Of a stretch of 10,446 nt of DNA, positions 6,452 to 10,446 are shown piece after piece (the stretch's first letter is position 1; the number at the start of each line of letters is the position of its first letter). Origin of the DNA: JBEINZ01 sp040377825 (lineage in GTDB: Bacteria; Pseudomonadota; Alphaproteobacteria; Rhizobiales; Ancalomicrobiaceae); the NCBI GenBank assembly GCA_040377825.1, contig JBEINZ010000101.1, forward strand, positions 1 through 10,446. The letters run 5' to 3'. The position numbers and the translations under genes are program-made. The notes beneath the pieces are model-generated. The model saw only the letters and a program-made list of their open reading frames with translations, was not told the DNA's origin and made no database searches.

Positions 6452-8038
6452 TCAGAAGCTCAACGGCTTTGCCTGCATCACGTTCGGCAGACTGTGGACC
6501 TCGGCGAGAAGACCGGCATCAGCCGGACCATCGATGCCGATGAGCGCAATCGCGTCCTCGCCGGGCGCCGATCGGCCGAGCGCAAAGGTCGCGATGTTGA
6601 TGCCACGGTTGCCGAGCAACATGCCCAGCCGGCCAACGAACCCCGGCTTATCTTTGTTGGTCACATAGAGCATCGACTTCTGGAATTCGGCATCCATCTG
6701 GATGCCCTTGATTTCGACGATGCGTGGTTTACCGTCGGAGAAGACCGTCCCCGCGATGCCGCGATCCTGCCGTTCGGTCTTCACGGTCAAGCGGATCAGG
6801 CTGTCGTAGGTCCCCTGCTCGTCGCGCCGCACCTCTTCCACGGCAATGCCGCGATCCTTGGCCAACGCAGGCGCGGAAACCATGTTCACCGATTCAAGCA
6901 GCGGCTTCATGATCCCGGTCAACGCAGCGGCAGTCAGCGCGCGGGTGTTCATGCCGGCGACTTCGCCTTCATATTCCAGCCGCACGCCAACAAGGCCGGT
7001 CTCGGTCAACTGGCCGGCGAATGAGCCGATTAACTCGGCCAGTTTCACAAACGGAACAAGACGAGGCGCCTCTTCGGCGGATATGGAGGGCATGTTGAGC
7101 GCGTTCGAAACGGCGCCCTTGACCAAATAGTCCGACATCTGTTCGGCCACCTGGAGGGCAACATTTTCCTGGGCTTCGGTCGTCGAGGCGCCGAGATGCG
7201 GGGTTGCGACCACGTTCGGGTGGCCAAAGAGCACATTTGACGTGGCCGGTTCCTCGGTGAAGACGTCAAAGGCGGCGCCTGCCACGTGACCTGAATCGAG
7301 CGCGGCGCGCAAAGCGGCTTCATCGACCAATCCGCCACGCGCACAGTTGATGATGCGCACGCCCTTCTTCGTCGAGGCAATCGCGTCGGCGGAGAGGATG
7401 TTGCGGGTCTTTTCGGTCAACGGCGTGTGCAGCGTGATGAAGTCCGCACGGCGGAGGAGATCGGCGAGATCGACCTTCTCCACGCCGATTTCCATCGCCC
7501 GCTCCGGAGTGAGGAACGGGTCGAAGGCTATGACGCGCATCTTCAGGCCGATCGCACGATCGGCAACGATGCTGCCGATATTGCCGCAGCCGATGACGCC
7601 GAGCGTCTTTGCCGTGATTTCCGAACCCATGAAGCGGTTCTTCTCCCACTTGCCGGCCTGGGTGGACGCGTCGGCCGCGGGAAGCTCGCGAGCGAGCGCG
7701 AACATCATCGCTATGGCGTGCTCGGCCGTGGTGATCGAATTGCCAAAGGGTGTGTTCATCACGATCACGCCGCGCGCTGTCGCGGCCGGGATATCGACAT
7801 TATCGACACCAATGCCGGCGCGGCCGACGACCTTCAAGCGGGTCGCCTTTTCCAGCAGCTTAGCGGTAACCTTGGTGGCCGAACGGATGGCAAGTCCGTC
7901 ATAGTCGCCGATGATCTCGGCAAGTTTGTCCTTATCCTTGCCGAGGTTAGGCTGGTAATCGACGTCGACACCGCGATCCCTAAAAATCTGCACGGCGGTC
8001 GGGGAAAGCGAATCCGAAATGAGTACGCGGGGAGCCAT
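6452..8038 (-). CDS. serA: D-3-phosphoglycerate dehydrogenase
   Basis: Cytoplasmic NAD-dependent enzyme that oxidises 3-phosphoglycerate to 3-phosphohydroxypyruvate, the first step of serine synthesis. The 528-residue product is the long type. Substrate-binding segments flank a Rossmann domain with GCGNIG at 150-155 and the NAD-selecting Asp173. The catalytic residues are Arg234 (NCARGG), Glu263 (FTEEP) and His281 (ATPHLGAS). An intervening allosteric-substrate-binding domain spans about 320-445, and a C-terminal ACT domain about 455-528, with MLYVTNKDKPGFVGRLGMLL and GINIATFALGR typical of the fold. The ACT domain suggests serine feedback, as known in this family, but the effector cannot be confirmed here. 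ATG at 8036-8038 has AAGGTG five bases upstream. It is the second gene of the serC-serA operon, separated from serC by 209 bp. Confidence 0.98.
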   Translation of the reverse strand: MAPRVLISDSLSPTAVQIFRDRGVDVDYQPNLGKDKDKLAEIIGDYDGLAIRSATKVTAKLLEKATRLKVVGRAGIGVDNVDIPAATARGVIVMNTPFGNSITTAEHAIAMMFALARELPAADASTQAGKWEKNRFMGSEITAKTLGVIGCGNIGSIVADRAIGLKMRVIAFDPFLTPERAMEIGVEKVDLADLLRRADFITLHTPLTEKTRNILSADAIASTKKGVRIINCARGGLVDEAALRAALDSGHVAGAAFDVFTEEPATSNVLFGHPNVVATPHLGASTTEAQENVALQVAEQMSDYLVKGAVSNALNMPSISAEEAPRLVPFVKLAELIGSFAGQLTETGLVGVRLEYEGEVAGMNTRALTAAALTGIMKPLLESVNMVSAPALAKDRGIAVEEVRRDEQGTYDSLIRLTVKTERQDRGIAGTVFSDGKPRIVEIKGIQMDAEFQKSMLYVTNKDKPGFVGRLGMLLGNRGINIATFALGRSAPGEDAIALIGIDGPADAGLLAEVHSLPNVMQAKPLSF

Positions 8039-8247
8039 GGGTGCACCTTGGTGTCTGGGCGGGCTTTACGGGCACCTGCCGAATGGAACTGATTGAGTGA
8101 AGACTGCGAAGTGCCGGCGGGGTTGCGTCGGCGGCAATCCCGGCAAGTGCGGCGGCTGATGCAAACCTTTGACCCCGATCGGACCTTGGATCGGCAGCAT
8201 CGGGGCGCGATCGGCAAGCCACGATCGATCGGAAGCGCTGGCGCTAT
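8039..8247 (-). other. serC-serA spacer with a hairpin
   Basis: This unusually long gap for an operon holds no supported gene. A 7-bp inverted repeat CCCCGAT (8173-8179) and ATCGGGG (8199-8205) encloses a 19-nt loop, and GATCGG recurs several times nearby (8178, 8189, 8209, 8228). No U-tract follows the stem on the minus strand, so it is not a classical terminator. It could be an mRNA-processing or stabilising hairpin, or the remnant of an old inserted repeat. A separate serA promoter in this gap is possible but none was recognised. Confidence 0.45.
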
Positions 8248-9426
8248 TCAGGCAGCCTTGGAGAGCGAGGCCTTGGCTTCGGCGAAGGCCCAGTCGAGCC
8301 ATTCAGCGAAAACCTTCAGATCCTTGGCCTCGACTGTCGCGCCGCACCAAATCCGAAGGCCGGCAGGGGCATCGCGATAAGCGCCGAAGTCGAAGCCGAC
8401 CTTCTCCTTCTCCAGCGTCGAGACGATCGCCTTGGCGACCGACGCGATCGCGTCGGGACCTCGAGCGGCCACATCTGGATCGGAGATAATCAAGCAGACG
8501 GAGGTGTTTGACCGTTCCTCCGGTACACCAGCCAGATGGTCGACCCAAGGCGTGGCGGCGACCCAATCGGCGATGACCGCCGCGTTGGCATCGGCCCGCG
8601 CGCGCAGCCCGGCAAGTCCGCCGATCGACTTCGCCCACAAAAGCGCGTCGAGATAATCTTCAACCGCCAACATGGACGGTGTGTTGATCGTCTCGCCGAT
8701 GAAGATCCCTTCGTTAAGCTTGCCGCCGGAGGTCATGCGGAAGATCTTGGGTAGCGGCCACGCCGGCTTATAGCTCTCCAGACGGGCAATCGCGCGGGGT
8801 GACAGGACGATCATGCCGTGGGCTGCTTCGCCGCCCAGCACTTTCTGCCAGGAGAAGGTCGTCACATCGAGCTTCGACCAGTCGAGATCTTGCGCGAAGG
8901 CGGCGGAGGTCGCGTCGCAGATGGTCAGTCCCTCGCGGTCAGCCGCGATCCAATCCGCGTTTGGCACCCGCACGCCGGATGTCGTGCCGTTCCAGGTGAA
9001 GACGACATCACGGGTTTTTGTGTCGATCTTGGCGAGATCCGGCAGCGCGCCGTAGGGCGCGGTCACGATCCGCGCGTCGGCGAGCTTCAGCTGTTTTTGA
9101 ACGTCGGTAACCCAGCCTTCGCCGAAGGATTCCCAGGCCAGCATCTCAACGCCGCGCGCGCCGAGCAACGACCACATGGCCATCTCCACTGCGCCGGTAT
9201 CCGATGCTGGCACAATGCCGATCCGGTAGTCCCCGGGCACGCCGAGAACCTCGCGCGTCAGGTCGATCGCTTGCTGCAGCTTGGCTTTTCCAGGCTTGGA
9301 ACGATGTGACCGGCCGACTAACGCGCCAGAGAGCGCCTCGAGCGACCAGCCGGGGCGTTTTGCACAAGGACCGGATGAAAAATGGGGGTTCGCGGGCTTG
9401 GCGCCCGGGCGGGTATTCGTCGACAT
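8248..9426 (-). CDS. serC: Phosphoserine aminotransferase
   Basis: Pyridoxal-phosphate enzyme that transfers an amino group from glutamate to 3-phosphohydroxypyruvate, the second step of serine synthesis; family members can also serve pyridoxal-phosphate synthesis. The 392-residue product belongs to the longer SerC subgroup common in alphaproteobacteria (the type I recall being labelled Methanosarcina-type), not the shorter E. coli form. Landmarks: NPHFSSGPCAKRPGW near the N-terminus for substrate binding, SDTGAVEMAMWSLLG at about 75-89 in the cofactor-phosphate region, TWNGTTSGVRVP near 144-155, CDATSAAFAQDLDW near 170-183, and Lys195 in FSWQKVLGGE as the cofactor-binding lysine. The start ATG has GAGGA 7 nt upstream, inside a conserved-looking leader hairpin. 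It is the first gene of the serC-serA operon. The stop is TGA at 8248-8250. Confidence 0.97.
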   Translation of the reverse strand: MSTNTRPGAKPANPHFSSGPCAKRPGWSLEALSGALVGRSHRSKPGKAKLQQAIDLTREVLGVPGDYRIGIVPASDTGAVEMAMWSLLGARGVEMLAWESFGEGWVTDVQKQLKLADARIVTAPYGALPDLAKIDTKTRDVVFTWNGTTSGVRVPNADWIAADREGLTICDATSAAFAQDLDWSKLDVTTFSWQKVLGGEAAHGMIVLSPRAIARLESYKPAWPLPKIFRMTSGGKLNEGIFIGETINTPSMLAVEDYLDALLWAKSIGGLAGLRARADANAAVIADWVAATPWVDHLAGVPEERSNTSVCLIISDPDVAARGPDAIASVAKAIVSTLEKEKVGFDFGAYRDAPAGLRIWCGATVEAKDLKVFAEWLDWAFAEAKASLSKAA

Positions 9427-9475
9427 GTGACCATCCTCTCAGATGGGCGCTCCTCGGTGGGGAGGAGTGTCCCGC
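9427..9475 (-). promoter_or_regulatory. serC leader RNA (serC motif)
   Basis: Two hairpins lie between the upstream region and the serC ATG. The first pairs CTCCTC (9462-9467) with GAGGAG (9450-9455) around a 6-nt loop, extended by GGG (9471-9473) with CCC (9445-9447). The second pairs CCATC (9442-9446) with GATGG (9431-9435) around the loop TGAGAG. The serC ribosome-binding sequence GAGGA (9434-9438) runs across loop and stem of the second hairpin, 7 nt before the ATG. The position and sequence (GGGACACTCCTCC, GAGGAGCGCCC, CTGAGAGGA) match my memory of the alphaproteobacterial serC motif, a structured leader reported upstream of serC-serA. Its ligand or trigger is not established to my knowledge. 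The match is from memory, not from a covariance search. Confidence 0.75.
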
Positions 9476-9610
9476 TGATCGGAGTACGTGAGTAAGCCCG
9501 GTGAATCAAGTATCGATCTACAGAATCAAGGGCGACTTCGGCGAAAACAACCATAGAATCGATAAGCGTCGTTTTCCACGCTGGCATTCAGGTCGTTGGT
9601 CAATGTCCGA

Positions 9611-10446
9611 TTAGTACTTTGCGACCACGGGCTGCGGCGTGCCAGTCGGCTGATTGAGCAGCCAGCGCATGCCGACCCGGATATCGCTCGACGAGAAACC
9701 TTTGACTTGCCATTTGTCGACGGTGGCGCAAGCCGCTGCGCAGACAAGGGCACCCGACGAGGCATCGCCCAGGTTGAGATAACGATAGGCAACATCTAGC
9801 TTCGCCTGTTCCGTAAAGTTGAACGCAAATCCGGCGTGCAGCGCCCATGCTAGGCTCGTCGCGTCCCCATCCGCATAGCGGCCACTGCTTGTTGAGGCAT
9901 TTGGTAATGTGTTGTTTTGCTTGCCGTCTCTAAACATATTGTATGCTAACCCGGCGCCAGCTCCGACATAGGGAGTCAAGCCATTATAACTCCCAAAATC
10001 AGCATAAAAATTCGCCAACATAGCAAAAGATGAAAGTTTTCCACTTAGGTTGGAAATCGCCAAACCATTCCCTGCCACGCCGAAGTTACCGTTTTGATTG
10101 CCTACGCCCTTGAGATCAATTGGCGTGCGATACTCAGCCGTTACATCGACGCGAAACATGTCTGATATCTGATATCCGACACCAGCGCCCAGAATAGCGC
10201 TGTCACCACGGCTTTGGAGATTCCAGCCGCCACTAAATCCGGTCGGCGGGCTATCGAATGACGGTTCCTCAAACCGACCGGACATCGAGATGCCGGCGCC
10301 GACATCACCTCTTAGGTACCAGCCGGAATCAAGCGATTCCAACGGTGGTATCACCGTCGGAAATCCTAGCTTGGCCATATCCGCGGCATTCCCACCGACG
10401 ACCGTTGACGATAGAGCAGCGAAGGCAACGACGCAAAGTTTGAATG
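9611..10446 (-). CDS. Outer-membrane beta-barrel protein, 5' end beyond the window
   Basis: A small porin-like outer-membrane protein of the OMP beta-barrel family (OmpW/Omp25-like), common in alphaproteobacteria; specific function unknown. An internal ATG at 10378 is not the start: the frame stays open to the window edge and reads FKLCVVAFAALSSTVVGG followed by NAAD, the hydrophobic core and Ala-X-Ala cleavage region of a Sec signal peptide. The true start therefore lies a few codons outside the window. The mature part begins near DMAKLGFPTVIPP and shows alternating aromatic/polar strands: GWYLRGDVGAGIS, FRVDVTAEYRTPIDL, FAMLANFYADFG, LTPYVGAGAGLAYNMF, LAWALHAGFAFNFTEQ, LDVAYRYLNLGD and SDIRVGMRWLL, consistent with an eight-strand barrel. 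It ends with an aromatic Tyr (VVAKY). The stretch around 9890-10090 is visibly more AT-rich than the ser genes. The TAA stop is 184 bp upstream of serC on the same strand. No clear terminator was seen between them. Confidence 0.9.
   Translation of the reverse strand, partial: FKLCVVAFAALSSTVVGGNAADMAKLGFPTVIPPLESLDSGWYLRGDVGAGISMSGRFEEPSFDSPPTGFSGGWNLQSRGDSAILGAGVGYQISDMFRVDVTAEYRTPIDLKGVGNQNGNFGVAGNGLAISNLSGKLSSFAMLANFYADFGSYNGLTPYVGAGAGLAYNMFRDGKQNNTLPNASTSSGRYADGDATSLAWALHAGFAFNFTEQAKLDVAYRYLNLGDASSGALVCAAACATVDKWQVKGFSSSDIRVGMRWLLNQPTGTPQPVVAKY

Noticed and set aside
6410..7024. 204-codon open frame on the plus strand opposite the serA C-terminal region
   Set aside because: It is antisense to the ACT and allosteric domains of serA, with no recognisable domain or ribosome-binding site. 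The opposite strand explains it.
7427..8092. 221-codon open frame on the plus strand opposite serA
   Set aside because: It lies wholly antisense to a serA with all catalytic motifs intact. Its composition (rich in Arg, Asp, Gly, His) is typical of the shadow frame of GC-rich coding DNA.
8178..8233. Recurring GATCGG motifs as a CRISPR-like or direct-repeat array
   Set aside because: The units are only 6 bp, unevenly spaced and partly palindromic, without repeat-spacer structure.

Overview
The window looks like a piece of a GC-rich alphaproteobacterial chromosome, most likely Hyphomicrobiales-like. Three things suggest this. serC, in its long alphaproteobacterial form, lies upstream of serA behind what looks like the alphaproteobacterial serC leader RNA. 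purA is followed by a large single-pass membrane protein of unknown function. A small outer-membrane beta-barrel protein of a kind common in these bacteria lies at the right edge. The lineage is inferred from gene types, not from a database search.

Layout, left to right. 27-857 (minus) is the permease of an ABC importer directly behind a TPP riboswitch (862-955), so it is probably the ThiX-type permease of a thiamin-precursor transporter; the rest of the operon lies off the left edge. 1007-2788 (minus) is an uncharacterised proline-rich single-pass membrane protein, 65 bp downstream of purA (2854-4146, minus) and probably co-transcribed with it. A divergent intergenic region with several inverted repeats and a perfect TATAAT separates purA from two tandem plus-strand DMT/EamA exporters (4444-5352 and 5449-6363). 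These converge on the serine operon, with a 9-bp perfect inverted repeat between them that is a likely terminator. The serine operon is on the minus strand: serC (8248-9426), then a 209-bp spacer with a hairpin, then serA (6452-8038). A structured leader lies against the serC start codon (9427-9475). The right edge carries a beta-barrel outer-membrane protein (9611 to beyond 10446) whose signal peptide is visible but whose start codon lies outside the window.

Most of the content is core metabolism: thiamin precursor uptake, AMP synthesis and serine synthesis. No mobile element, CRISPR array, tRNA or rRNA was seen, and no convincing undescribed defence or biosynthetic system. The most informative items are the two cis-regulatory RNAs. 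Each places the ribosome-binding sequence of its gene inside a helix. The purA-linked protein of unknown function comes next.
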